A program made the position numbers and the translations under genes. This document shows positions 52,718 through 61,070 of a stretch of DNA of 64,000 nucleotides, in pieces. A model generated the notes under the pieces. The model saw only the letters and a list, made by a program, of their open reading frames with translations, was not told where the DNA came from and made no database searches. Source of the DNA: JBBIQS01 sp037442205 (GTDB lineage: Bacteria > Myxococcota > Myxococcia > Myxococcales > UBA5297); the NCBI GenBank assembly GCA_037442205.1, contig JBBIQS010000031.1:16613-80612 (forward strand), written 5' to 3'. Every line of letters starts with the position of its first letter. Positions within the stretch are counted from its first letter, which is position 1.

Positions 52718-54832
52718 ATGCGGCTGCTTGGATCTCTTGCCTGCCTGTCCCTGATCGCCGTCGCCGGTTGTTCGTCCGAGCAGGTCTGTGAGCCGAACAA
52801 GGTGGCCTGCAAGGTCCCCGGCCAGCCGGAGTCGCAGGTCTGCAACTCCGACGGCAGCGGCTGGTCGCCGGCGGCCAGCTGCACCGACGGCAACGTCTGC
52901 ACCGAGACCGACCAGGGCGCGCTCTGCCAGCCCTTCGTGTGCCGCCCCGGCGAGACCCACTGCATGACCCCGGGCAGCGGGGCGCAGAAGGTCTGCAACC
53001 AAGGCGGCTCGGGCTGGGACCTGGGACAGTGCCCGGGCGGCCAGCTCTGCGACAACTCCGGCCAGTGCGTCGCCGCGGCGTGCGTGGCCAAGACCGGCCG
53101 CTGCCCCGCGCCCGGGACCAACAGGCGCGACCTGTGCCCCGACGGCACCGGCTGGAAGTCCAGCGACTGCGCCCCGTCCAGCATCTGCCTGTTCAGCAGC
53201 TCCACCGGCGCCGCCTCCTGCGGCACCCGGATCTGCAACCCCGGCGAGAAACGCTGCTCCGACGACGCCAGCGCCGTGGTCACCTGCGACGCCACCGGCG
53301 GCAGCTGGACGGTGGTCACCGCCTGCTCCGACACCCAGGCCTGCGCCAACAACGCCTGCGTCGCCTCGAGCAATAAGATGGGCGACCTGGCGATCGTCAC
53401 CACCGGCTCGACCTCCCTGGGCCCCGGCCTCTACTCGCTGGCGGTGGTCGACACCGACTTCAGCGGCAACGACTCGCTCGCGTTTCCGCTGACCGTCACC
53501 GGCGAAGTCCTCGACCCCAAGCCGGTGCCGCGGCCCATCCCGTTCCCCGGGGCTCCGGTCCCCTCGCACCGACCGTGGGTCTGCGGCACGCCCCAGGTGC
53601 TCGCTCAGCTCGAGCGGCCGGATCCCAACGCCCCGCCGTCGTTCCCGCCGGTGATCCGCGCCCAGGCCGTCGGCGACACTCGCACCTTCAGAGTGGCCGC
53701 CAACTCCAGCCCAGTCAGCCGCACCGGCCGGCTGCGGGCGATCGGCACCTACGCCAACTTCTGGGAGGACCAGACCTCCGGCGGGCAGGGGAGCGTGATC
53801 AGCGACTCGGTCCTCAGCGATCTGGTGAAGCGGGTGGACCAGCAGGTGGTGCCGCGCGACCAGGCGATCTTCGGCAACTTCACCGACGTCGACGGCAACG
53901 GCAAGGTGGACGTCTTCTTCACCAACCTCTTGGCCGGCACCGGGATGGCCGCCTACGTGGTGCCCCAGGCCACCCTGTTCCGCGAGTACTACCCGAACTA
54001 CGACTACGGCGAGGTGGTCTACGCCATGGGCCCCGACTCCCAGACCACCTCCGCCGATCTGGCCGGGACCATCGCCCACGAGATGAGCCACCTCATCACC
54101 CTGGGCGCCCGCCTCCAACCCTACTTCGCCTCCGGCTGGAGCTCGGTCCCCAGCTACATCGACGCCGACAGCTACATCGGCGAGGGGCTGGCCGAGGTCG
54201 CCGCCGACTGGAGCGGGCAGGTCTTCAATTCGTTCATGGTCCAGTCGGCCATGGACCCGAGCTGGCTGAGCCTGTCGATGCTCACCCTGTCCCAGTACCT
54301 CACCGTCACCGAGCAGAACTACGCCGGCTACGGGCTGGGCTCGCTGGCGCTGGAGTACCTGTTCGACCAGGCCGGGGCAGTGTCGGTGACCGGCATCGGC
54401 TCGCTCACCAACTCCGGCGGACCGAGCTACATCGCCCAGGTCACCAGCCGGCGGTCGGGCCTCGCTCGCATCGCCCCCACCGACGGCCGCACTCCGGACC
54501 GCTGGTACCCCGACCTCGCCGCGGCGATGCTGGCCAGCTCCCTGACCGGCAAGCTGAGCACCGCCGCCGCCGCCAACAGGAAGTGGCAGTTCGCCCCCAC
54601 CTCCAAGGACACCTGGGGCGGCGGCTGGAACGGCCCGACCCTGCGCTGGGAGTGGACCGACCTCCCCGTGCCCGCCGGGCCGGTCATCGATCCCAAGAAG
54701 TGGTCGCAGCGCCCCTCGACCATGACTCGCGGCGGGATGCAGTTCCTGGACGTGGTCGTCGGACCGGGCGGCGCCCAGCTGCGGACCACGCGCTCCACGG
54801 TCCAGGTGGTGGTGGTCCGCCACGCCAGCTGA
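52718..54832 (+). CDS. Zinc metalloprotease lipoprotein with Cys-rich N-terminus
   Basis: A 704-residue lipoprotein (signal MRLLGSLACLSLIAVAGCSS, Cys18). Residues ~20-220 hold four Cys-rich ~45-residue repeats (CNSDGSGW, CNQGGSGWD, CPDGTGWK, CDATGGSW) of the kind common in myxobacterial surface lipoproteins. The catalytic domain has the zinc motif HEMSH (454-458) in TIAHEMSHLITL and a Glu about 35 residues later (GEGLAEVAADW, Glu489 or Glu493) as likely third ligand, which fits gluzincin M30-like peptidases. It probably digests proteins outside the cell. GGAG lies 6 nt before ATG 52718 and TAGCAT (52685-52690) is a possible -10. Confidence 0.87.
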   Translation: MRLLGSLACLSLIAVAGCSSEQVCEPNKVACKVPGQPESQVCNSDGSGWSPAASCTDGNVCTETDQGALCQPFVCRPGETHCMTPGSGAQKVCNQGGSGWDLGQCPGGQLCDNSGQCVAAACVAKTGRCPAPGTNRRDLCPDGTGWKSSDCAPSSICLFSSSTGAASCGTRICNPGEKRCSDDASAVVTCDATGGSWTVVTACSDTQACANNACVASSNKMGDLAIVTTGSTSLGPGLYSLAVVDTDFSGNDSLAFPLTVTGEVLDPKPVPRPIPFPGAPVPSHRPWVCGTPQVLAQLERPDPNAPPSFPPVIRAQAVGDTRTFRVAANSSPVSRTGRLRAIGTYANFWEDQTSGGQGSVISDSVLSDLVKRVDQQVVPRDQAIFGNFTDVDGNGKVDVFFTNLLAGTGMAAYVVPQATLFREYYPNYDYGEVVYAMGPDSQTTSADLAGTIAHEMSHLITLGARLQPYFASGWSSVPSYIDADSYIGEGLAEVAADWSGQVFNSFMVQSAMDPSWLSLSMLTLSQYLTVTEQNYAGYGLGSLALEYLFDQAGAVSVTGIGSLTNSGGPSYIAQVTSRRSGLARIAPTDGRTPDRWYPDLAAAMLASSLTGKLSTAAAANRKWQFAPTSKDTWGGGWNGPTLRWEWTDLPVPAGPVIDPKKWSQRPSTMTRGGMQFLDVVVGPGGAQLRTTRSTVQVVVVRHAS

Positions 54833-54898
54833 TCGGGTCCAGGCGGGCCGAAACGTCCCTTGCAGAGCGCCCGAGGGAGGGCTCGCATGGGCTTTCGC

Positions 54899-54928
54899 TT
54901 GACATGGAACCGTTCATTGGTCCATAAA
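54899..54928 (+). promoter_or_regulatory. Promoter of the rpsP operon
   Basis: A perfect TTGACA (54899-54904) is followed after 18 nt by CATAAA (54923-54928), with AT-rich spacer unlike the surrounding DNA. It is 42 nt before rpsP, whose SD (GGAGG) lies 8-9 nt before the ATG. Strong promoter, as expected for ribosomal protein genes. Confidence 0.75.
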
Positions 54929-54969
54929 CTCCGCTCTTTTGCGGCTTTAGCTACTGGAGGCAGTGCATC

Positions 54970-55230
54970 ATGGCAGTGAAGATCCGGCTCTCTCGCGCTG
55001 GCGCGAAGAAGCACCCCTACTACCACGTGGTGGCGTCGGCCTCGACCAGCCCGCGCGACGGCAAGTTCCTCGAGGCCTTCGGGGCCTACGATCCCGGCGC
55101 CAAGACCAAGCTGGAGATCGATCAGGCTCGCCTGGACTACTGGCTCAAGGCCGGCGCCCAGCCGACCGAGACGGTGGCCGCGCTGATCAAGCAGCTCAAG
55201 CGCACCGCCGCTGCTCCCGCCAAGGCCTAG
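54970..55230 (+). CDS. rpsP: 30S ribosomal protein S16
   Basis: S16 is a small-subunit assembly protein. The 86-residue length and the N-terminus MAVKIRLSRAGAKKHPYYHVV are diagnostic, followed by SPRDGKFLEAFGAYDPG and the YWLKAGAQPTETV segment. It is first in an operon with rimM, trmD and rplS, the order seen in most bacteria. The KH-domain RNA-binding protein gene that commonly sits between rpsP and rimM in related bacteria is absent. GGAGG gives the SD. Confidence 0.98.
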   Translation: MAVKIRLSRAGAKKHPYYHVVASASTSPRDGKFLEAFGAYDPGAKTKLEIDQARLDYWLKAGAQPTETVAALIKQLKRTAAAPAKA

Positions 55231-55256
55231 TAATTCCTAGGGTTTCGAGGCAGGCC

Positions 55257-55775
55257 ATGGCCGAGGCGCCCGAGCGGCTGATTCGCGTGGGCGTGGTGGC
55301 CAGGGCCCACGGGCTGCGCGGCGAGTTGTCGGTCAAGACCGACGTCGCCGGCTCGCGCACCCTGGCCGGCCAGCCTCGCCTCTACCTGCGCGACGCGACT
55401 GGCAAGCTGGAGGACCGGACGATCCGGTCCACCCGCCCCCAGGGCGAGCAGATGCTGGTGGTGGTGGACGGGGTCGGCGACCGCGACGCGGCGCAGGCCC
55501 TGACCGGGCGCGAGGTGCTGCTGTCGCGCGACAGCCTGCCGCCGGTGGAGGAAGGCGAGTTCTACGCCGCCGACCTGATCGGCCTGCCGGTGAAGACGCC
55601 GGCGGGGCAGCTGCTGGGCAAGGTGGCGGCGGTTTCCGACGCCGGCGCCACGCCAGTGCTGGAGGTGGTGGGCGAGCGGGAGTGGCAGATTCCGCTGGTC
55701 GACCTCTTCGTGAAGCGAGTCGATTTGGCGGCCGGGGAGCTCGTGGTCGAGCCGCCGGTCCAGGAGGAGAGTTGA
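55257..55775 (+). CDS. rimM: 16S rRNA processing protein RimM
   Basis: RimM helps assemble the 30S head by binding S19. The 172-residue protein has the N-terminal beta-barrel (IRVGVVARAHGLRGELSVKTD) and the C-terminal PRC-barrel: GEFYAADLIGLPV with the LGKV turn and EWQIPLVDLFVKRVDL. ATG 55257 lies 26 nt after rpsP. The order and tight spacing to trmD mark it as part of the ribosome operon. Confidence 0.95.
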   Translation: MAEAPERLIRVGVVARAHGLRGELSVKTDVAGSRTLAGQPRLYLRDATGKLEDRTIRSTRPQGEQMLVVVDGVGDRDAAQALTGREVLLSRDSLPPVEEGEFYAADLIGLPVKTPAGQLLGKVAAVSDAGATPVLEVVGEREWQIPLVDLFVKRVDLAAGELVVEPPVQEES

Positions 55776-55803
55776 GGGCCCGCCGGGCCCAAGGTGAAGT
55801 GCG

Positions 55804-56544
55804 GTGGCGCTCTGGTTCGAGATCCTGACCCTCTTTCCGCGCATGGTCGAGGGCCCGCTGTCCGAGTCGATCCTCGGCAAGGCCCGGCAGAAGGGGTTGA
55901 TCGAGGTCAAGGTCACCGACATCCGCGACTTCGCCCTGGACAAGCACCACGTCTGCGACGACGCGCCCTACGGCGGCGGGGCGGGGATGGTGATGAAGGT
56001 CGAGCCGCTGGTCTCGGCGATCGAGGAGGCCAGGAAGCGGCGACCCGGGGCCAAGGTGCTGTTGATGGGGCCGCGGGGCCGGGTGCTCAACCAGCAGCTG
56101 GCCCGAGAGCTGAACCAGGTGGGCGAGCTGGTGCTGGTGTGCGGGCGGTACGAGGGCGTCGACGAGCGGGTGCTGCAGTACGTGGATGGCGAGGTGAGCG
56201 TCGGCGATTTCGTGCTGACCGGAGGAGAGCTGGCGGCGATGTGCGTGGTCGACGCGGTGGCGCGCCTGACCCCGGGGGTCCTGGGAAACCAGGCCTCCAC
56301 CGGCAGCGAGAGTTTTGAGGATGGGCGGCTGGAGTATCCGCAGTACACTCGGCCGCCCGAGTTTCGGGGAGCGAAGGTCCCCGAGGTGTTGATGTCCGGC
56401 GACCACGGCAAGGTCGAGCGATGGCGCCGGGCGATGTCTCTGAAGGCCACGCGGGAGAAGCGGCCGGACTTGTTTGGAAGGCTGGCGCTGTCCCCGGAAG
56501 ATTCTGAGCTCCTCGAGGAGCTCGGCGACAAAGAAGGAGAGTAG
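55804..56544 (+). CDS. trmD: tRNA (guanine-N1)-methyltransferase TrmD
   Basis: TrmD makes m1G37 next to the anticodon, preventing frameshifts. The 246-residue protein starts from GTG 55804 (WFEILTLFPRM...). The trefoil-knot SPOUT fold is indicated by DDAPYGGGAGMVMKVEPL, the LVCGRYEGVDERV loop that binds SAM, SVGDFVLTGGELAAM and the EYPQYTRPPEFRG stretch. A C-terminal helical domain with DLFGR-like end follows. It is 28 nt after rimM and its stop is 4 nt from the rplS start. Confidence 0.97.
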   Translation: MALWFEILTLFPRMVEGPLSESILGKARQKGLIEVKVTDIRDFALDKHHVCDDAPYGGGAGMVMKVEPLVSAIEEARKRRPGAKVLLMGPRGRVLNQQLARELNQVGELVLVCGRYEGVDERVLQYVDGEVSVGDFVLTGGELAAMCVVDAVARLTPGVLGNQASTGSESFEDGRLEYPQYTRPPEFRGAKVPEVLMSGDHGKVERWRRAMSLKATREKRPDLFGRLALSPEDSELLEELGDKEGE

Positions 56545-56548
56545 AGCG

Positions 56549-56953
56549 ATGCGCAACGCGATCATGGACATGGTGGAGAAGAAGTTCCTGCGGACCGACT
56601 ACCCGGCCTTCCGCGCCGGCGACACGGTTCGGGTCCACTGGAAGGTGCGCGAGGCCGGCAAGGAGCGCGTGCAGGCGTTCGAGGGCGTGGTCATCCGCCA
56701 GAAGCACTCCAACAACCGCTCGACCTTCACCGTGCGCAAGGTCAGCTACGGGGTGGGCGTGGAGCGCATCTTCCCGGTGAACTCGCCGCGCTACGAGAAG
56801 ATCGAGATGGTGACCCCGGGCCGGGTGCGCCGCAGCCGGCTGTTCTACCTGCGCGAGCTGCAGGGCAAGGCGGCCCGCGTCGAGGCCGAGCGCGAGGAGA
56901 TGGAGGCCGCTGCGCCCGCCGCTCCCGCCGCTGCTCCGGCGACCAAGCAGTAG
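56549..56953 (+). CDS. rplS: 50S ribosomal protein L19
   Basis: L19 sits at the 30S-50S interface. The 134-residue protein shows the family core FRAGDTVRVHWKVREAGKER, FEGVVIRQKHSNNRSTFTVRK, GVGVERIFPVNSPRYEKIE and RRSRLFYLRELQGKAAR. A Glu/Ala tail of about 20 residues extends it slightly. ATG 56549 has AAGGAGAG about 8 nt upstream, overlapping the end of trmD. Confidence 0.98.
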   Translation: MRNAIMDMVEKKFLRTDYPAFRAGDTVRVHWKVREAGKERVQAFEGVVIRQKHSNNRSTFTVRKVSYGVGVERIFPVNSPRYEKIEMVTPGRVRRSRLFYLRELQGKAARVEAEREEMEAAAPAAPAAAPATKQ

Positions 56954-57259
56954 CCCGCTCCCTCTTGTGAGACTGCCGCGGCCGCCCGTCCTTGGCGATG
57001 GGCGGCTGCTGCATTGCGGGCGTCGCTCGGGAACGGTCGATTGGCCGCCGGTACGAGAGCCGGTCAACCCCGAGCGGAGCGGGCCGGCGAAGGTCGACCG
57101 CGGAGTCGAGGGGTACGCCCTCCGGTCACCCCGAGCGGATGCCGAGCCTGTCGAGGCAGGAGTCGAGGGGCGCGCACTCGCTGGCCGAGGTGCCGGGCGC
57201 CGAGCTCACCAGGCCCCTTGGCACTGGAATAGTCGAGGAAGATCGGGGAGGATCGCCGC
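56954..57259. repeat. Hairpin and double REP-like copy D between rplS and the Rad50-like gene
   Basis: GCCGCCC (56981-56987) and GGGCGGC (57000-57006) form a stem without T-run, possibly a weak end of the rps/rpl transcript. At 57061-57115 and 57123-57180 stand two tandem versions of the dispersed repeat, each reading CGGTCAMCCCGAGCGGA...GGAGTCGAGGGG. No coding frame is supported in this 306-nt spacer. Confidence 0.55.
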
Positions 57260-59206
57260 ATGCTCGTGCTCGAGATCGCCACCCAGCAGGTGAAGGGTTT
57301 CTCGCCGACCGCTCGCGCGGTCCTCAAGCCTGGCTACAACGTGCTGGTGCCGCCGCAGGGCTCGGGCGCCAACCTGGTGCCGGTGTTCGCGGCGCTGCTC
57401 TACAACGACGGGCGCGGCGGAGACGCCTCGCTGTCCACCGGGGCCGGAGCCCGGGTGGGGATGACCTTCCAGAGCGGCGACGGGGTCACCTTCCGGCTGG
57501 TGCGCTCGCTGGGCGGAGGCGGGGCGCTGCACCGGCTGGAGCCCAACCGCTCGTGGGCGGTGGTGAGCCAGGACACCGCCGAGATCGGCCAGCAACTGCG
57601 CCAGCTCTTGGGGCTGCCCGGCAAGGCCCAGTTCGAGGAGCTGTTCAGCTTCGCCAGCGGCCAGCTGCCCAGCCTCAAGCCGCGGGCCTCGGTTGCCTCG
57701 GCGGCGGCGCCGGCGGGGCACGGGCTGGCGGCGGGCGGCGGCGAGCGCTCGATTCGTCCCAACGCCCTGGTCGAGGCGGCGATGGCCGCCAGCAAGAAGT
57801 CGACCGACCCGGTCAAGCTGCGCGCCGACCTGGAGCGGCTCAAGGCCGAGGTCGCCGCCGGCAAGGAGATCGACGAGCACCAGTTCCGGCTGGAGGGAGT
57901 GCAGCGGCGGATCTTCGAGCTCGACGAGAAGCTCAAGCAGGTCGACAAGTTGGTGGCCGAGGTCGAGCAGGCCAAGCTGGTGGCGCCCTCGCAGACCCAC
58001 TCTCTGGAGTCGCTGGGGCTGCCGCCCAACGGGCTGGAGCTGGCGGCGCGCTACGACGAGGCGGTGGAGAAGCTGGAAGCGGCCATCAACAAGCTGCGCG
58101 ACGACGAGCGCGAGGCGGCGGAGCGCGACGGCGCAGCGCGCCCCGAGCCGGTGTGGCTCGACCGCGGCTTCCAGGTGGGGATGGGAGTCGGGGCGCTGAC
58201 CTTCGCCATGGGACCGATGTTCCGCGGCACCGGGATGGGATACCTGGCGCTCTTGGACATCCCGGCGTTCGGGTACGCGGCGCTGTCGGCGCTGCGCTGG
58301 ATCGGCGAGCTGCAGCAGGTGGCCTCGCGCGGGCGCAAGGGGGCGCTGACCAAGGACCGCGAGCAGAAGCTGCAGGCGGCCTTCGACGCCGAGTACTTCA
58401 CCGTCCGCGCGGCGCTCAAGATGGCCAACCTGGAGACCGGCAAGGACCTGCTCGAATACTTGAAGGTGCAGGAGCGCGAGGGGGCCCGGCTGCGCGACGC
58501 CGAGACCAAGCTGGCGGAGGCGCGCTCGGACGCGGGGCTGCTGACGGCGCTGGACGAGCAGGACCAGCTGGCGGCCGAGGCCAAGCAGCTGGAGGAGAGG
58601 CTGTCGGAGATGGGGGCCGGGGCCACCCGCAGCTGGCGCGAGGCCGAGCGGGAGATGCAGGAGATCGAGGAGGCGCTGGCCAAGGCCGACTCAGGGTCGG
58701 GAGAGGGCGGGGCCACGGCGCTGGGGGGCAGCTTCCCGGCGGCGGCTGGCGGCGCGGCGGCGAAGGGCGAGGACCCGGTGCCGCGGCTGATCAAGCTGGC
58801 GGCCGACCTGTTCCCGAGCGTGCCCGAGGGCTCGCTGGGGGCGGCGCTGCGAGAGCGGGCGGGGCAGTACATCACCGCGTTCACCGACCGGCGCTACACC
58901 AGCGTGGAGATCGACGCCAAGGGGCAGGCGGCGCTGCTGGCCCCCGGGCGCACCGTGCCCGCCGGCCAGCTCGACGACAAGGACCTGGATGCGCTCTACC
59001 TCTCGGTGAAGCTGACCCTGCTGGAGAAGTACGCGCCGCTGGGCAAGCCGCTGATCGTGCTCGACGAGCCATTCGCGCTGTGGGATCCGCCCAAGCAGAT
59101 CCTGGTGTCGCGGATGCTCAAGCACATCGCCAGCTCGGCGCAGATCCTCCACGCCAGCGCCCTGCCCAGCCACATCGGGCTGGCCGACTCGACGCTGCAG
59201 GCCTGA
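57260..59206 (+). CDS. Rad50/SMC-like ATPase with degenerate P-loop and internal membrane segment
   Basis: A 648-residue protein from ATG 57260, with GGGGAGG upstream. The N-terminus follows the Rad50 head (LEIATQQVKGFSPTARAVL, then VPPQGSGANLVPV), but where the P-loop should have Gly and Lys-Ser/Thr it has Pro31, Ala37 and Asn38. Coiled-coil (about 180-290) leads to a hydrophobic hairpin (about 304-345, GMGVGALTFAMGPMF... and YLALLDIPAFGYAALSAL) instead of a hinge, then coiled coil again (about 370-480). The C-terminal head has LDDKDLDALYLSVKLTLLE as signature and intact Walker B PLIVLDEPFALWD (Asp602, Glu603). It sits next to the ribosomal operon where rnhB is often found. Function unknown. 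Confidence 0.8.
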   Translation: MLVLEIATQQVKGFSPTARAVLKPGYNVLVPPQGSGANLVPVFAALLYNDGRGGDASLSTGAGARVGMTFQSGDGVTFRLVRSLGGGGALHRLEPNRSWAVVSQDTAEIGQQLRQLLGLPGKAQFEELFSFASGQLPSLKPRASVASAAAPAGHGLAAGGGERSIRPNALVEAAMAASKKSTDPVKLRADLERLKAEVAAGKEIDEHQFRLEGVQRRIFELDEKLKQVDKLVAEVEQAKLVAPSQTHSLESLGLPPNGLELAARYDEAVEKLEAAINKLRDDEREAAERDGAARPEPVWLDRGFQVGMGVGALTFAMGPMFRGTGMGYLALLDIPAFGYAALSALRWIGELQQVASRGRKGALTKDREQKLQAAFDAEYFTVRAALKMANLETGKDLLEYLKVQEREGARLRDAETKLAEARSDAGLLTALDEQDQLAAEAKQLEERLSEMGAGATRSWREAEREMQEIEEALAKADSGSGEGGATALGGSFPAAAGGAAAKGEDPVPRLIKLAADLFPSVPEGSLGAALRERAGQYITAFTDRRYTSVEIDAKGQAALLAPGRTVPAGQLDDKDLDALYLSVKLTLLEKYAPLGKPLIVLDEPFALWDPPKQILVSRMLKHIASSAQILHASALPSHIGLADSTLQA

Positions 59207-59249
59207 GGGCGAGAGTTCCCGCCGGCGGCGGCTCGGACGACGGACAGGG

Positions 59250-59630
59250 ATGCTCCGAGGGAACGTCCGCGCCGGAGTCTGCTTTGCCATCAGCTTGCTG
59301 ACGCCGTCCATCGCCCTGGCCGACGGCGCAGTCAGCGGGGCGCTTGGGGAGCTGTACTTCTGGGTGGCGCTCATCGCGCTGGCGGTCCTGGCGCTGACCG
59401 CGCTGGTGCTGAACAGCCTGCGGCGCAAGGTCTCGCCGGTGATGCGGCTTATCGGGCAGGCAGCGGCCATCGTCTGCGCCGGGCTGTTCCTGGTGGCGGC
59501 GCGCAGGTCGCACCAGCCGATGGCGGCGCACCTCAAGTGGCTGGCGATCGCGGCGCTCTACCTGATCGCCTGGGCGATCTCGATCCACCGAGGCCGGCGC
59601 CAGGCGGAAACCGAGATCGAAAACCGCTGA
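59250..59630 (+). CDS. Small integral membrane protein
   Basis: A 126-residue protein from ATG 59250. A signal-like N-terminus (VRAGVCFAISLLTPSIALADG) is followed by hydrophobic helices at about 36-56 (YFWVALIALAVLALTALVL), 67-85 (LIGQAAAIVCAGLFLVAA) and 93-113 (LKWLAIAALYLIAWAISI), ending in a short basic tail. It lies 43 nt after the Rad50-like gene and may form a unit with it, since both contain membrane segments. No family recognised. Confidence 0.7.
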   Translation: MLRGNVRAGVCFAISLLTPSIALADGAVSGALGELYFWVALIALAVLALTALVLNSLRRKVSPVMRLIGQAAAIVCAGLFLVAARRSHQPMAAHLKWLAIAALYLIAWAISIHRGRRQAETEIENR

Positions 59631-59683
59631 CCAGCGATGTCAGCCCCCTGCGCTACAACCTCTGGCATTGCCAAGGAGGGCTC

Positions 59684-60094
59684 ATGGAGGCGCAAAGGGC
59701 GAAGGCGGAGCATCTGCAGAAGGGCGAGCGGGCCGAGGACCTGGCGGCGGAGTACTTCGCCAAGCGCGGCTATCGGATACTGGCCCGCAACTACAAGACG
59801 CGGATGGGCGAGGTCGACCTGGTGCTGGAGAAGGAGCGGGCGGTGGTCTTCGTCGAGGTCCGCTACCGCAAGTCGACCGCCTTCGGGGAGCCGGTGGAGA
59901 CGGTGGTGCGCCAGAAGCGGATCCGCATCCTCTTGGCTGCCATGGAATACGCCCAGGAATTCAAGAGGATGGACTGCGACCTGCGCTTCGACGTGCTGTC
60001 GGTGAGCCGGCGCGCCGGCAAGCCGCACCTGGAGCACTTCCCCAACGCCTTCGAGGCCGAGATTCCCCAGAGCGCGGTTCCCGCCTTCCTCTGA
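59684..60094 (+). CDS. yraN: YraN (UPF0102) family nuclease-like protein
   Basis: A 136-residue protein with the PD-(D/E)xK-like core of the YraN family: GERAEDLAAEYFAKRGYRILARNY, GEVDLVLEKERAVVFVEVRYR with the Asp and Glu of the putative active site, and RQKRIRILLAAMEYA. The predicted nuclease role of the family is not well demonstrated. AAGGAGGG 5 nt before ATG 59684 is a good SD. In many bacteria yraN neighbours rplS/rnhB and rsmI, as here, so this is standard synteny with an insertion. Confidence 0.92.
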   Translation: MEAQRAKAEHLQKGERAEDLAAEYFAKRGYRILARNYKTRMGEVDLVLEKERAVVFVEVRYRKSTAFGEPVETVVRQKRIRILLAAMEYAQEFKRMDCDLRFDVLSVSRRAGKPHLEHFPNAFEAEIPQSAVPAFL

Positions 60095-60108
60095 GGCGTG
60101 GCGCGCGC

Positions 60109-60114
60109 TAGGGT
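60109..60114 (+). promoter_or_regulatory. Candidate -10 element of rsmI, leaderless start
   Basis: TAGGGT ends 8 nt before the rsmI ATG at 60123, with only GCCCGGCC-type sequence between and no SD. It matches the pattern at 6262, 14840, 33547 and 34510. Confidence 0.3.
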
Positions 60115-60122
60115 GCCCGGCC

Positions 60123-60956
60123 ATGACCGGAACGCTCTATCTGGTGGCCACGCCCATCGGCAATCTCGGGGACATGACCTTCCGGGCGGTCGAGACCTTG
60201 AAGAAGGTCGCGCTGATCGCCTGCGAGGACACGCGGCGGGCGCGCATCCTGTGCGACAAGTTCGGGATCGAGCCCAAGCTCAGCTCGCTGCCGGCCTTTG
60301 ACGAGCAGCGCCGCGCCGAGCCGCTGCTGGAGCGGCTGCGGCAGGGCGAGGATCTGGCGCTGATCACCGACGCCGGCAGCCCGGGGATCAGCGATCCGGG
60401 GACGGCACTGGTGCAGCTGGCGCTGGCCGAGGGGCTGTCGGTGGTGCCGATTCCCGGGCCGGCGGCGGTGATCGCCGCGCTGTCGGCCTCGGGCCTGGCC
60501 ACCGACCGCTTCTATTTCGCCGGCTTCCTGCCGCGCAAAGGGACCGCCCGCGAGGAGCAGTTGTCGGTGCTCAAGCGGCTGCCAGCCACGGTGGTGATGT
60601 ACGAGTCGCCAGAGCGGCTGGCGGAGACGCTGGTGGATCTCAAGGAGGCCTTTGGCGACCGCAGGGCGGTGGTGGCCCGGGAGCTGACCAAGGTCCACGA
60701 GGAGTTCGCCCGCGGGACGCTGTCCGAGCTGGCGCAGAAGTTCGCCGAGGGCGCGCGGGGAGAGCTGACGATCCTGGTCGAGGGCGCCGGAGACCAGAGC
60801 GCGCTGGCGGCCAGCGACGAGGCGATCCTGGCCGAGGTCAAGCGCCGGCTGGCAGGCGGGGAGGGCTCGGTGAAGGAGATCGCCCGGGAGATCGCCCAGG
60901 CTACCGGCCGGCCGCGCAGCGAGGTGTACGCGCTGGCGCTGAAGGCGAAGGAGTAG
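60123..60956 (+). CDS. rsmI: 16S rRNA 2'-O-methyltransferase RsmI
   Basis: RsmI methylates the ribose of C1402 in the 30S decoding centre. The 277-residue protein is a tetrapyrrole-methylase-type SAM enzyme: GTLYLVATPIGNLGDMT at the start, IACEDTRRARILCDKF, LITDAGSPGISDPGT, VPIPGPAAVIAALSASGLA, FAGFLPRKG, and RELTKVHEEFARGTL. The C-terminal ~45 residues form the usual helical domain that includes a REIAQATGRPRSEVY stretch. It follows yraN after 28 nt. Confidence 0.96.
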   Translation: MTGTLYLVATPIGNLGDMTFRAVETLKKVALIACEDTRRARILCDKFGIEPKLSSLPAFDEQRRAEPLLERLRQGEDLALITDAGSPGISDPGTALVQLALAEGLSVVPIPGPAAVIAALSASGLATDRFYFAGFLPRKGTAREEQLSVLKRLPATVVMYESPERLAETLVDLKEAFGDRRAVVARELTKVHEEFARGTLSELAQKFAEGARGELTILVEGAGDQSALAASDEAILAEVKRRLAGGEGSVKEIAREIAQATGRPRSEVYALALKAKE

Positions 60957-61014
60957 GAGCGCCGGCGTTGGAGCGCCGGCTCTTAGCCGGCCTCGGGCGA
61001 AGCCCGAGAAACAG

Positions 61015-61046
61015 CGATGCCGCCGATCCGAAGACCGGCGGCATCG
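61015..61046. terminator. Bidirectional-type hairpin between convergent genes
   Basis: CGATGCCGCCG (61015-61025) and CGGCGGCATCG (61036-61046) form a perfect 11-bp stem with a ten-nt loop, midway between rsmI and the outer-membrane protein gene. The T-runs are poor (GAAATG on the plus side, CTGTTTCTC on the minus side), but the position between two converging genes suits a shared transcription barrier. A second small stem (CTCGGGC / GCCCGAG, about 60992-61008) lies next to it. Confidence 0.6.
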
Positions 61047-61070
61047 AAATGAGCAGCTCGGACGCTGGAG

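Noticed and set aside
51992..54823. A 943-codon minus-strand frame under the metalloprotease
   Set aside because: No recognisable domain over its length; it covers the real triheme cytochrome only in a different frame.
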